Source: Anoplopoma fimbria
Taxonomy: Eukaryota; Chordata; Actinopteri; Perciformes; Anoplopomatidae
Direction: 5' to 3'
Assembly (NCBI RefSeq): GCF_027596085.1
Contig: NC_072456.1
Coordinates: forward strand, 15,886,744-15,950,743
DNA length: 64,000 nt
How positions within the stretch are numbered: position 1 is the first letter of the stretch; every line of letters starts with the position of its first letter. This document shows positions 26,140 to 39,870 of this stretch, in pieces. The notes beneath the pieces were generated by a model. The model saw only the letters and a list, made by a program, of their open reading frames with translations, ran no database searches and was not told the origin of the DNA. Position numbers and translations under genes: made by a program.

Positions 26140-29100
26140 TCTCCACCTCATTGCCAATAAAATGAAGGGGATGAATGACAAATTGAATCCAGATGCTTAA
26201 TTGCGGGGTCCTTGATGGATGAGGGTTCTTTCAAATAGGGGGAGATAATGAATGAGAAAGGAGATAGAAAAGCTGTTGCAGGTTACCTCTGATTTGATTT
26301 TTGGGATTTGTTTATCAGTTTGACTGCCAGGCAGAGATGAGGTTTTTTTTTTCTCCATCTGTGAGAAATGCATTGTTTGGCAGTGACGTAACGTCTGAAC
26401 ATAACTGAACTTTAAGTCCTTGAGAAACATCCAAACAGCAGGAACTAGCCTCAGAGAACATAAAGATGTCACAGGGTTTAACAACATGGTTTGCTGCTGA
26501 CAAGTTCAACAGATTAGGATATTTTTGCTCTTTGTCGGCTATGATAAATCTCATATACAGCACTGTTTCAGCAAGATTCATCACTGAATAGAATATGACA
26601 GTCTAAGCAAAGTTCTATAGATAGACTGAATATTAAAGGGATATATAGGAGAGGCTTGCATCGTTCTTCTCTTATGCAGACAAAAAGGCCTTGTTGCGTT
26701 TTTTAAAAGACATTGACAAATAATGGGTATAAATCAAATGATATGTGGGTCCAGTTACATGAGCAGTTACAGATTTAACATTGAGGGCCCAGAACCTGAA
26801 GGTGTTTCTCCACTCAACACTCCTACGCAGTCACATACGTTGTAGGTAGTAAGTCACAGCAAAACCCACCTACCATAGTATTTATATTAAATAGATATTT
26901 CATGGTTTGAAATGTGTTTTTTTTTCAGGTCAGCGAGACGTCTGAAGAGAATGTGGTTTGTGTCTAACTGGATTACGATGTCATCTATCTTTTACAAAAC
27001 CGCGATGTGGAGTTGCCAGTGGCTACCTCACAAACTAGGAGAGTGGATCTCTTGCCAAAACCTTATAGCAGACATCAGCAATTCCTTCCCTTCTGAATTC
27101 ATTCATATTAGCTTTACTCCATCTTTCCGTCTCACATTCTCTCTCCACTTCTCTTTCCAGTGACTCTATAATATGTTGCCCTAGAAAAATGCAAATAAAT
27201 AATGCATTGCATGATTAAATTACAATTTTCATTGTAAATGCATGATGTAAATGTGAAAAGTAACTTGCTGGCAAAGAATTAAACAAGAGGCTTAATTTCA
27301 TTATGTAAAGAAGTGCTCTCAGGAGTCAATAAAGATAAGTTGGCAATGATATTTAAAGGACAGTCCTGGCTCATTATGCTGTGTGTGTTGGTGAGCCTAA
27401 ACTCACAACATGTAAATGGAGATATTTTGAAAAAGGCTGTATGAAATACAAGATGGGTTCTCTTCCATATTCCCTTTACTTATTAGTTAAAGTTATAACA
27501 GACATGTAATCGCTGGGTTTGATCTCTCTCTTATAAGTTTTTATTGTAACCATCATTTCACTTGGGCCCCTTTACCAGCAGCAGCTTCTTTGAAAAGTTA
27601 TGTGGGCTGGTCTGCATCCCAGCACAACATATTCTAAGGAGTTTTTCTACTGGGATTGGAACCTTTTTTACTGCCATACCATGTTGGAAATTAAAAGCAT
27701 TCACATCCATTATGTGGTTGTCCGTAAAATGCACATCCATCCCATGAAATAGACCAGAGACAACAAGAGTGGGTGTCAATCAGATGGAGAGTAAGACGCC
27801 AACAGGGTAGGGGAGATTAAGGAACCTGAATTGAAAATTCTCCAATTGAAATTCCAATTTTGGATTTAAATGTCTGAGTGGAGGCTCAGTGTGGATTTGT
27901 CATTTAAATGCAAACCATTTTGCTTGCAGTGTTGTATACTAAGGGATGGAAATTTACATACATTTAGATTTTTAACACATAAAACTAGTGCTTTTTCAGC
28001 CAACATGCCAGGTTTGGAAATGCATTTATTCAGAATACAGCCATTCATTATTCATGTTTATATGTGTGCACCTCATAATCGGCATGGGGCCTTTTGATGG
28101 TTTACAGATTAACCCCTTGAAATGTGACTGCTTTAGATTTAATGTACACCTGCAATCAGTCTGCTGGAAAGACCAGCCATCCAAAAACAGCTTGGCCACC
28201 GTCCCTTTGAAAATGAGTCACACAGGACGTCCTGGTGGCTCACACCTCCTGCCTCATCCGTCACCTCCAGTTTAAGGGACCACTCTGAAGTACAGGCTGG
28301 TTCACAGCACAAAGCTCTCTGGTATTGTAAAACCTCCAACCCCTGACCATTTGTGCCTATGTGCCACCACAAGGCCTGAAATACCAGACGCAGTTTGTAT
28401 GGTTAGGATCTTTGGAAGTAACAAGAGGTGAGGCATTTCCTCAATTGACTGCTGCCATCCTTCATACAACCACATTGTCAAGAGTGACCTGATTCACATG
28501 TAATTAAAGAGGAAAAATGGTCCAAGCTTGAGTGGGGTAGAGGATTATTCCCCTCGATTCCCCCTGTGTTCTTTTATTCATTCTTTTTTTTCTGGATGAC
28601 TACATTCCTTTAATATGATGAATGGGAATGCAACAGCCCAGTAATTTCCTTCTCCAGCTATGGCCATTTTTATTATTTCTCGGGGCTTAAAGAAATGCTG
28701 CTGAATTTTTTTTGGAACAAAACTACTTCAAAGGCACACTAACCTCGGGGCTATCAAGTCTAAGAACAAACAGTTTCCAGAATTAAGTTGATACATAGCG
28801 AGCAATGGGTTTAATCCTTGACAATATTCAGACCAACATTCACATGGAGAAGAGAACAAAAAAAAAAAAGGTTATTACCTCCCATTTATGTTCACTTTGC
28901 ATTTCAAAGGCACGGGCTCTCCTACTTGTCACACCCTAGTTAAAAGTTTAATCTTGACACGGATGAAGGACACGGCTCTCCTTTGTGAGTCGTCTGCTGA
29001 ATGTCCAATGGTTGGAGGGTAGGGAAGTGATGAAATTAGCAGGAAGGGATGGGGAAGGAAAGGCAGCGATGGGGAGATGATCTGAAGGCTACTTTATCTG

Positions 29101-30095
29101 CCAGAATTCACACTGAGTGATTGCCACCAATGAGGCAAGGAGATTAGCGAGTGGGTGTTTGTGTGGGTGGACAGGGGGAGAACAAAGTGATGCAGCCCCG
29201 TCTGCTGGAAGCCAGGAGGTGAGAAAAGAGTATGTGTGAGCAAGCATGTGTGGGTATGTCTTCAGCGAAGGGTGGCAGTTACAACCAATGTGTCTGATCC
29301 CACTATACTTAACCTCAATGCATTTTTCATGAACTAACCTCATTATTATCAATCCACCATCACCTCCAACCCACGGGATTCCGAAAGTGAGAGCTTTCCT
29401 TATATCTGAAGCAAGATAAATGTTAATCACTGACAAAGTATGAGATGCACCAGGAATAAGTCACTTGTAAAATAGTGCCTGAGCTGTACCTTGGGCAATA
29501 ATCTAAACAAGTGGATATCAACATCTTGTCTGATAACAATGGTTACTCTGTACCCCCCATGGAAAAGATATGTCCTAATGTACCTCACAGGCATGGAAAT
29601 GTATCCAGTTTGAATAAACAACCAATACAGTCTATTTTAAAGACCCTGAAAACTTGGTTTCAAGTCTTGACTAAATAAGAAGTTTAACAGTCGAAAACAA
29701 ATTGGTTGGGTGGGTGTGGATTAATTTGATTTGATTGACAGTGGCCTGGCAACATATGTAAATAGACCCCCCAACAAGCACTGGTTGATGCATCATAGTA
29801 TGACATCACCTTTTTCAAACTGAGCCCCACCCACTTAAACCCAATGAGAAAAGCAACGACAAAAACACAACTATAAAATCTCTCACGCAACAGAACCAAA
29901 ACGGTTTTGGCAGAAAATAGTATGTTAAAGTAGAACGCCATCGCTAATGCATGATTGGGAAAATAGTTTTTTACAGCCTATAACAGTTAGTATAGTATGG
30001 AATTGGTACATAAGGCGTTAGTAGCTGGTACTTCTTAATATATTACCATATGTTTACCTTTATACCAACGCCCCTTCAATCATTGTGCTATGAAT
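26140..30095. other. Gene-free stretch
   Basis: No gene recognised. An acceptor-like poly-T then CAG|GTCAG lies at 26916-26935 in front of an 83-codon frame (26912-27163), but no donor or domain supports an exon. A repeat-free AT-rich block with ATGTAATTAAAG at 28498-28509 and TTTAATATGATGAATGGG at 28610-28628 may be regulatory. Confidence 0.5.
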
Positions 30096-30097
30096 GA

Positions 30098-30193
30098 GTT
30101 TGAATGGCTAAATGACATGTAGTGTACAAGCGCTTTGAGTGGTTGGAAGACTAGAAAGGCGGTTATATAAGTACAATTCCATTTACCATTTAA
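30098..30193 (+). mobile_element. 3' tail of a fish tRNA-derived SINE
   Basis: The segment TACAAGCGCTTTGAGTGG, then AAGACTAGAAAGGCGGTTAT, then CCATTTACCATTTA is the recognisable 3' part of a common fish SINE (consensus of the type GTAAAGCGCTTTGAGTGGTC ... GACTAGAAAAGCGCTATATAA ... CCATTTACCATTTA). No tRNA-like head with A and B boxes was found upstream, so the copy appears 5'-truncated or decayed. Confidence 0.6.
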
Positions 30194-30194
30194 T

Positions 30195-33100
30195 AACGCT
30201 CAATTTTAATTCTCTTTTTCTTCTGTATTCGTAATTTATTATGAACATCCTTAACACCTGGACCTCGGTACTTAAAACCAACAACACCTTGGATGTAAGG
30301 CAAGTGCAATTAACTGCACTCAAAATATGATGAATGATAAATGCGTCTAGAAAATGTAGGAACTTCAGTAGGAGATGGTAAAGGGTCCCTTCTGACCACT
30401 GACCCATGAAACAATATGCTCTGTCTGTCAAACCCCAAATCCCAGCAATGATGTCAGAGCAGGTGGGGTTATTATAAGGAAAACATGTTGATTTACAAAT
30501 GTTAGGAGCTGGAATTTTGAGGTTTGGTTACGTTTGCTGACATAAGATGTAGTAGCCTAACCTAATATGAACAGCCTGGGTCTCAGGGCTACAAATATAC
30601 TTGATACTTGTGTTAATATATATGACATCAGAGTAAGTCAAATGACAGAAAATGGAAAGTAAAGAGTTTTAATGGCAAAACCTGAATCTTTGTTGGTGCA
30701 CAGTATAAAGTAGGGTACTGCGCAGGTGTCATAACATAATATTTGAAACTCCATAGTCATCATCTCATTCCATATGCTTTCGAATGTCTGTGAAGTGTCT
30801 GTGAAGCCTGGATAAATGAGCAGGAAAGATATTATTATTTCAAAAGGAGACATCAGGAAATCAAACCATGTGGCAGGTTGTGTGAGTGAAGAGAGGAAGT
30901 GAGAGTGACTTTGTACTGAGGGATTTTTCCCCCCTTGTATGTGCACACACACGTATATCTGCAAGCGCCTGTGCATATGTGGATGTGCAGGTGTGTTTCT
31001 TGTATATTCATGTGAGACTATATGAGACCGGGGAAGGAAAGAGTGGATATACAAAAAACAGGAGATTGAGAAGCTGATCAAAGAAGAAAAGGGAAAGAAA
31101 TTCATGTATGCATACTGACACACTTGCAAAGGTCCTTGTGTGATTTTGGGTGTGTGTCTTTGTGCCAGTGATTATCTTTGAAGTCAGAAGAAAAGAGACT
31201 TGTATTTCCGTGCCTATGCTTTATTCAGCAGGACACAAACATTCATTGGCCTAAACCTATACATAATACACTGTGACTCGATTCTTTTGGGCAGGCAGAG
31301 GGAGGACTTTTAATTATTCATTTATTATTGAAAGCACATGCACAGTGAAGCACAGATCAACGTCCATTGTTTTTGGAGAAACGCAGCAGCTTGACCATTA
31401 CTGGCATACCCTTGTGACTGAATTCACCGTGCTGCTGCCCTAAACTCTGGCCTCCCTGGAAGTGGACTTGATCTTTTAACCTCTCCCCTGTGACCCCTCC
31501 CAGTCACATGGTTAGCTAAGCTGTGACCCTTCGCAACCCCGTTGGTTAAAGGGGAGGCAGCTGTGTTGGGGAGGTCAGGCAGCGCTACTGCTAATAACAC
31601 TTTACACACCTTTAACACTTGGAGCTGCTGGGTGAAGCAAAGCATGCTTAATCACTTCTGATGTGGATAACCCCTCCAGAAATGAGTTTAAGACTATGTC
31701 AGAGTCTTTGTGGATGATCCTGCCTAAAAAAGCTGCCATGGGGGATGATCTTTTGTGCATTTTTTAACTTTAAAATTCATATTTTGCTGTAAAGAAAAAG
31801 TCTGGTGAAACTTTTATTAAAAACACAATCAAGACATTACACCTTGCCTCATTTTACTTGTAGATTACTTAGTTTTTTAATATAAATTGTGTTGCCACAT
31901 CTCAGCCCTACCACACAGTGTCTGCAGTTTGTTATTTTCCTCAACAAGAGCAATGAGTATGCAGTGTACAATGGGTTTTCATTCAAAGTATTATGACTGA
32001 TACGATCACATGATATCTAATTTCATTTCTAGTACATGTGTGGTCTTGGTGTTGACTTGGTCTGCATTCCCTTAAGTGCTTTTTTTCCTAACTTTACTGT
32101 ACCAGGTGATGGTCTTGGCTGATACTTGACCAAGAATTCAGAGTATTCTCATAGGTCTATGCTCTCGTTTGTAATACAACACATTATCTGCCTTTGTGGG
32201 TTGACTTGTCGAAGAGATTTGAAACTCCTGAGTTCAAATACGTTTACTTTGACAACAAGTAATGTAATGTGCTGGTTTAAATCCACCAATTAAACAAGAA
32301 ACAAAGATGAGCATGGTGATACTTATATTTATGAGATTTGTAGGCTTGTCTCGCACCCTGTGTGAGATGGTTGTAACGCCCTTGTTTAATTTCTGTCTCA
32401 AGCGTGTTACCATAACATGGACATCCCAGTCGTACCATTATACACTACACACGTTTCTCTATTTTTATATCAGCAGTTTTACAGCGTGAGCAGTCTGGGA
32501 CGCCGATGTGTCACTCTGTCAAGAAAGAGATTACAGCGGGGTCTAATGGGTTCTTGGCTGCAATGATGGACCACACATTTCAGGGTGTGAACTAGCAGTC
32601 CGTATGAACACATATACTATGCATGTTTATGCACACACACGGCGCATATAGTCATTATTTGTGAATGGGGTTTCGCCTATACTCACATACAGACCGGTTC
32701 AGACACACACAAACCTATTACTGCACTTGAGGTCTGCCAATTTTTTAACTCTGCATTGAGGAGGGAACCCAAACAAATCCAGAGCATGGAGTGTTTCAAG
32801 AAGTGAACCTGACATTTATTGAATAAAATTGAAATAAAAATAGTGAAATACAAGCCAAACCTCTGTAACCTTCTCTTGGCCTTCTAAGAAAGATTAGAGC
32901 TGTTAGAGTCCAGTTTTCCACAGACATCTCTCCACCGCCACACACACACACACTAAAACTGATGCTCTACCACAATGAGCTGCTCTGTACAAATTGTTAC
33001 ATATTGCGGCAGTTACTAGATACAGCACAGAAGGATTTCACAGAGCACTTATAGAAAATCCTTACTTATTCCCCATAATCCAAGATAGACCTGATTTTAA

Positions 33101-34030
33101 AAGGTCCTCGTAGTATTTTCCTTCAGGGCAAGTTCACTTTACACCCAGATTAGGTTCACGCTAGGACTTTAGACTACTTTATGGAGATTTTTTTCTTTGG
33201 AGCTGAACTGGCCTAGTTTCACCACTGTCCAATCTATTCTCTAAAGAGTAAAAAACTGTTTGTTTCAACTTATTAGTTTGACTTGGCAGAACTTAAAAAC
33301 AGCAGGATCCCACAATGCAGACGAGCCCTGGTGGCACAAACTCAGCACCGTGGCACTGCCTTCTTTCAGAAGAATAATACAGTGTGATATTGGGGTCAGT
33401 GCCACCGGCTGTCTGCTTCAGCCCTACGCACAGAAAAACATGACTGTTTTCATTTCTCTCTGTACGTTTTCTGAGCTATGTAATTACCCCTGTCATCTCT
33501 ATTGCGTAGCCACTGCAGCCGAGCCAACACAAATGTCCAACAGCAACCTGGAATTGGGTAAAAAAAGAAATATCTTGGCTCGTGAAATCCTGCAAGGAGG
33601 AGTTTCAGTCTGCTTTCTTTGTTCAAAGTGTGTGCTGCAGAAGAACTGTGGATTGCCTCGAGGGCTTCATTTCTCTCTGTGTTCTGCCAGTGGAAGAGAT
33701 GGGTGGGTGGCCCGGGGAATGCCGCACAAATAATATGCTTGTTTACGCTGCTTGGATGCAAATGATAGACTGAGGTCACAAACTTGGAGAGTTTGTGAGA
33801 CAAAAGGCGACTTGCATGCAGCCATGCTTTGTGGATGAGATTGGTGGTTTCGCTCCGAGATTTATCATCACTCCCTAAAGGGTGCGTTTGATCTGTCCCC
33901 TCCTCGCCTTGGTCTGATGTGCGCCACTCTGTTATGGCTGCATCTTCTTTGCTTTGCTGCGTATCGTTACAAATTCTGATTCTGGAAGTTCAAACAAGCA
34001 GTCCCAGAGGAGGACGGCTGATTCTACAAC
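30195..34030. other. Gene-free stretch
   Basis: No gene recognised. A tandem GTCTGTGAAG pair lies at 30787-30807 and a short (CA)n at 32937-32953. The longest clean frame, 157 codons at 33260-33733 on the plus strand, has no recognisable domain and no splice-site or promoter support. A 163-codon minus-strand frame at 30638-31129 is likewise unsupported. Confidence 0.5.
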
Positions 34031-34033
34031 AGA

Positions 34034-34044
34034 GCAGATAGAGG

Positions 34045-34075
<31 letters not shown>

Positions 34076-34076
34076 G
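34034..34076. repeat. (GA)n microsatellite
   Basis: About fifteen GA units flanked by GGGAGAGGG purine sequence; a wider purine-rich region continues at 34100-34170. Confidence 0.93.
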
Positions 34077-34549
34077 GCACCCCGCTGAGACTTCCCCTGC
34101 TTTTCCAAAAACTGGGGAAGGCGAGGGTGGAGTAGGGGGGGATTAGAGATGGAGGGAAGAGAGGAATGTTTGAGTAGTTGCTCATCCTCCCATCTTCTCA
34201 ACAGCTGTGCAGCGGGATGGGCCTGAGTTCAGAAGCGCGTGAACAAGTGTACGTCTGTGTGTTCATCTCATGTTCATCTCAATAAAGTTGTGAGGAAGAA
34301 TGTGGGTTCATCTCACAGCACACAAACTGAAAGCTAAGCTGATTAGTGTACGTTTGCATTCAATTGCGTACACATTTGCTTACTTACAAACAAAGAGGAT
34401 GCCGCTCCGTTCGATATTGTGTGGGGAAAATTCACAGATTGGGAATTGCAAAAGAAGTCAAAGCAACGGAGGCAGGTAAACAGGAAAAAGTTCACCTCAG
34501 CCTTCCATGTTCACTGCTCTGCTTGGACTTAATGGGCCATACTGCAGAC

Positions 34550-34735
34550 AGACAGAGAAGCAGACAGAGAGGCAGAGCAGACCTCTCTGTTAAGCACATC
34601 AATTGTAGGATGTGGGGAAATGATGAGAGACAGCCAGAGTGAGGGATGGATGGAGAAAGAGACAGAGGACAGGCAGAGGAAATAGGAGAGACAAAGCGAG
34701 AGGAAACAGAGAGGAAGAAAGTCCTGGAGAGAGAA
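34550..34735. repeat. Purine-rich low-complexity tract
   Basis: AGACAGAGAGGCAGAG-type sequence dominated by A and G on the plus strand, which keeps frames open on both strands (34492-34869 minus, 34646-34897 plus). These frames are not called as genes. Confidence 0.7.
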
Positions 34736-34842
34736 CAGGCCTCCATGTCAAGAGTGTCAAACGCAGGAAGTGACGTTTTGATGACAGGTAGAGAAGGAGC
34801 AAATGTGGGCAAACATGTGAGTAGATGGATGTCAATCCTCTG

Positions 34843-34875
34843 TTTCTGCGATTTCTGCGATTTCTGCAATTTCTG
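34843..34875. repeat. 9-bp tandem repeat (TTTCTGCGA)n
   Basis: About 3.5 units of TTTCTGCGA with one G-to-A variant. Confidence 0.85.
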
Positions 34876-35334
34876 TTCTTTTGTATCTAAATTCTGAAGA
34901 GGAGAATGAGGAGTAAATCGATTTTACCTGCAAAAGATCTGGGTGCATGCCTCCAAGATAAATTCCAGTCCTTTAAACAATTAAAGTGATTGCATTTTTT
35001 TAAGTGACAGCCAGTTGACTGTTTTGGTGCTCCATCATGTCAACCGGAGAGATATAAAGACATCTAGAAAGGGATAATGAGCAAATCAGCACTGCTCTGT
35101 CCACAAAGCACTTTGTCGTCCCTGGAGAGAATAGCAAAATACCAACCATGTATCAGTAAAGTGAGACTAAACTAAATGAATGTGTGTATGGCATTTAGAG
35201 TGATTCTGTTGCTGAATCTTGCGCTTGCATGGGACATGCCATTGTTGGTTGTGAGCGGATGATGAGAGGGGAGGAGGAGAGGGGGTGAAAGAAATGGGTA
35301 AGGAAGAGAGTAATAGAGGGGGGGTCCCAGTCCC

Positions 35335-35425
35335 CTGGAGAGCCTGGTCAGGCATTAATCTTCTCCCTTTGACAGCTCCCTGAAAGTTTCTCAAGAAGGG
35401 CCATTTCCTTGAGCTATTATAATGC
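35335..35425. promoter_or_regulatory. Candidate conserved non-coding element
   Basis: Repeat-free segment with GGCATTAATCTTCTCCC, CTTTGACAGCTCCCTG (TCF/LEF-like CTTTGA, MEIS-like TGACAG) and GAGCTATTATAATG. Dense in developmental motif cores and flanked by purine-rich low complexity. Enhancer function is inferred. Confidence 0.2.
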
Positions 35426-35429
35426 TTCA

Positions 35430-38400
35430 CTCAAGCACAACCCCTATGCTGAGTGTTTGGGGGGAAGGAGGGAGGACCGGATAGATAGAAGGGTAGAAAG
35501 AGTGAAGAGGTTTGTAGGACCTCAGCAGCAGAATATAAGGGATCATTAAGTAGATCTAGAGCAATCTGTCACATGAAGAAAAGAATAGAAAGTATTTCTC
35601 TTAATTTGGATTTGCAATGCAGTGGTAGTTCATACCAAATGACTGAAGCTCTTTATCAAAGCTTACTATGCCTTTATCAAATGATAAAAGCTATAACAAG
35701 TTTAAGCAAATGAAGAAATACATAGTCCTATTATAATATCAAAAATATCAAATTCTTTTTTTTTTGAAGATTTGTATAACGCTTTTCACTTATTTCTTCT
35801 CAGCTCATAAAGTTACGCCAGAAGGAATCTTTCTAAAATCTTCGAACCAAACAAGCCAAAACAGCAAGCTTTCGCTTTTAAATGAAAGGATTTGAGTTCT
35901 AATCTGATGCAGTGCTTTTTGGGGTTGTTCCATTTTCACACTAAGAAAAAGCTGAGTCAACACTTATTCACACACACCAAAATTAATTCTGGAATTAATA
36001 ATGTGAGTCTTTCATTACTGACTGTGTGTTAATGCATATATTGATTATAAAACCCCCTTTTCAAACTGAAAAGCCTTCTGTGGACTGTCCCTGCAAAAAA
36101 CAAATACTTACTTATGAGCATGTGCTTCCATCCGATCAGATGAATATTTGAGGTTCCCCAAATTGACGAAGACAGCATATTGCCTCCCAAAATCCCAGTA
36201 TATTCTCCTCTAGCTCACTGCTGATGTTTTGACACCCAATTTTGAACTGTGTTGACTTTCAACACATCTAGAGTGACTTTAGTGGGAATTTTGGATGAAT
36301 TTACTGTGGTTTGGGAAGTTATGGTGCTACTGGGTGCTATACAAAATCACAGGGTGTATAAAACAAATGATTTTAGCCAAGATTGCAGATGTTAGCTGTA
36401 CTAGCCAGCTCTGTTTCCATTTTTTCCTTTTGCTAAATATAAAGCTACAGCCAACAGCAGGTCAGATTAACACAAAGATTGGAAACTGAGGGAAACAGCT
36501 AGGTGCCCCCCCCCCCCCGTATCCATTTTTTTTATGCAAAGCAAACTCCAAGAAAGCATGTCAGGGTTTATTTTTTATAAAATTGCATTATGAATAGCCT
36601 ACAATTTACTTAACCTATTCATGTTCGGCGAGACTACAAAAAAAAATGTTCCCTTTGGCTTAAATAAAGCTCATGGTGATTCCCAAACATGTGCTTGGCT
36701 TATATCCATAAACCTGTGTGCTTCTGCAGAAATGAAAATAATGCTGGTTTCTCTGTTTCACTTCCCTCTGCCGGAGGGCTGTCACACACTAACACCTACT
36801 AATCTGTAAATCTCCTCCTCTCTGTCTCTGCCACTCTGTTTTTCTAACACATGTAGAGTGACATGGTCACTGTATCGCAAGTGTCAGTTTGCACCATATG
36901 TGAGTTTTTCTTGCGCGGTATTATGAAGTGTGAATCTCTGTATGCTGTCAATATGTCTCTGCCCTAATGCCACCAAAACATGTGCCTGATTCCAATACAC
37001 CACCAACATACACATTATTTTTTACTTCTCACATGCAGGAATGGCAGTGCTGGCAGTGACAGCTGTCACAGATTGTTCTCCAAGAATGGACAGCCCTGGT
37101 ACTTTTACCCAACTCCTCCTTCACCTGTGATTAAAATTCAACAAGGCTTGCACGGGGTTGGGGCCACTGACTGGGCTGGGCAGCTCCGAAAGCAGACAAC
37201 AAATTAGTTTCTTGACCCCCCCATCAGTTCAAGGACAGCAGTCTGACCTCCTCTAGAAGACAGGGCATGGCGATGTGGATAGCTTGACAAAGTAATGTAG
37301 ACAGAATGTAGGACTACAAGAATAGACAGGGAGGTAAAGGAAAGCATATCCAGAAAAATGGGAGCACATAAGAGTTGGTAATGAAAAAAAGAAATGCGCT
37401 GTAAGCAAGAGGCATAGAGAGCCTTAATGAGAAAGGAAGTGTAAGAGGGGAAAATAAGTTGAGCACAAAGTTAGGTTATAGACACAGAGTGGGCAGGAGA
37501 CAGGTAGGAGAGGTCGTTAATGGGACAATGTTGCGAGTTCCTGTAATTGCTTGGTGAGCCTGTGACTTTTTCTTCTTGCCAGATGCTCCTAAAAAGCAGA
37601 CAGGGTATATTGTTGTAATAATCAAATGAGTGAATGCGGGAATGTGTGATGAATCACTCTGGAACAGGTGAAAATTAGATGCTGTGTTGAATTACGATGC
37701 AGGAGAGGACTAAAATATTCAGCCACTGACAGTAGAGGAATAGATGGTCTTATCAAGCTTTCAGGATAGCACGGAATTAAGGTTTAAGGTTTTGAATTAT
37801 GTTTCAGCCCTTCTATGAGACACACGGCACACAAAAAAAGTGATTAATGACACGTTTCCAAAGCATATACCGTACTTTATCATTTGAATATTTAGTCCAA
37901 CCAAGCAGTTGGTTATTTCCATATATTTAGTTCTGGTGCAAAAAAAAATCTAGCTTGAATAAAATGATTAACAAGTATGGCAAAAATGAATTTGATGAAC
38001 ATCATTTTGAAATATATTTTACAATTTAGGAAAAACTAAACTCAACGGTAACTTACTAGCTGTTATTTGACAAACTCCTGTTTTCAAAATAAAGAAAATG
38101 AACTCTGCTCATTTCACAATTCTAAAGCCATATCATTATCTTTCTTACTAGCTATTTTTTGGTTTGGATAGTGCTTTTTGTGGTATGTATATCAGTATAT
38201 GCTAAGACTTAGTATGGAGCACTGCATCAAGAGACCTACAGGAGTCACACCATGTAGTTTATGACATTAATCACTACTCTGTATCTAAATATTGTGTGAT
38301 TTGTTTTGGTATTATCCAGGCAGCAGGTATGATCCCAACATGACCAATGTCATGCTTGTTTGAATCAGCTGTTTCTCTGAACCATGACTCTTTCATAAGA

Positions 38401-38540
38401 TGATTTTATTGGTTTTCAACCCTATGTCTGCTTGGGGGGGGGGTTCCAGCAACCATTTTCAATGTGCGTTCTGCGATTTCATCAGCGGGCCATCCTGCAG
38501 TCGGTATTCAAAGCCTGCTGTGCAGTCACTCATTCAGCCT
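35430..38540. other. Gene-free stretch
   Basis: No gene recognised. Poly-T (35757-35765), a poly-C run of 13 (36506-36518), and AT-rich sequence. A 14-bp palindrome lies at 37056-37069 (separate entry). Short frames here carry no domain. Confidence 0.5.
37056..37069. promoter_or_regulatory. Palindromic TGACAGCTGTCA site (TALE homeodomain dimer type)
   Basis: GTGACAGCTGTCAC is a perfect 14-bp palindrome. Its 12-bp core TGACAGCTGTCA is the known dimeric target of TGIF, PKNOX and MEIS homeodomain proteins, and the centre CAGCTG is also an E-box. Whether it is bound is unknown. Confidence 0.45.
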
Positions 38541-38548
38541 TTTGTGAG

Positions 38549-38581
38549 CATCTTTTGTGGACCTGCAGTCCACAAAAGATG
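38549..38581. other. Perfect inverted repeat, 14-bp arms, 5-base loop
   Basis: CATCTTTTGTGGAC (38549-38562), loop CTGCA, GTCCACAAAAGATG (38568-38581). A stable cruciform or hairpin is possible. No microRNA was recognised and no transposon features flank it. Confidence 0.85.
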
Positions 38582-38599
38582 TGCAGCAGAACATGTCCT

Positions 38600-39870
<1,271 letters not shown>

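Noticed and set aside
26912..27163. Frame preceded by a strong acceptor-like poly-T/CAG
   Set aside because: No donor, no domain and no partner exon; poly-T followed by CAG is common by chance in AT-rich DNA.
30638..31129. 163-codon minus-strand frame
   Set aside because: Biased composition, no domain, and no exon signals; treated as chance open frame.
33260..33733. 157-codon plus-strand frame
   Set aside because: Longest frame free of simple repeats, but no recognisable domain, no signal peptide, no splice or promoter support, and an overlapping 117-codon frame on the other strand.
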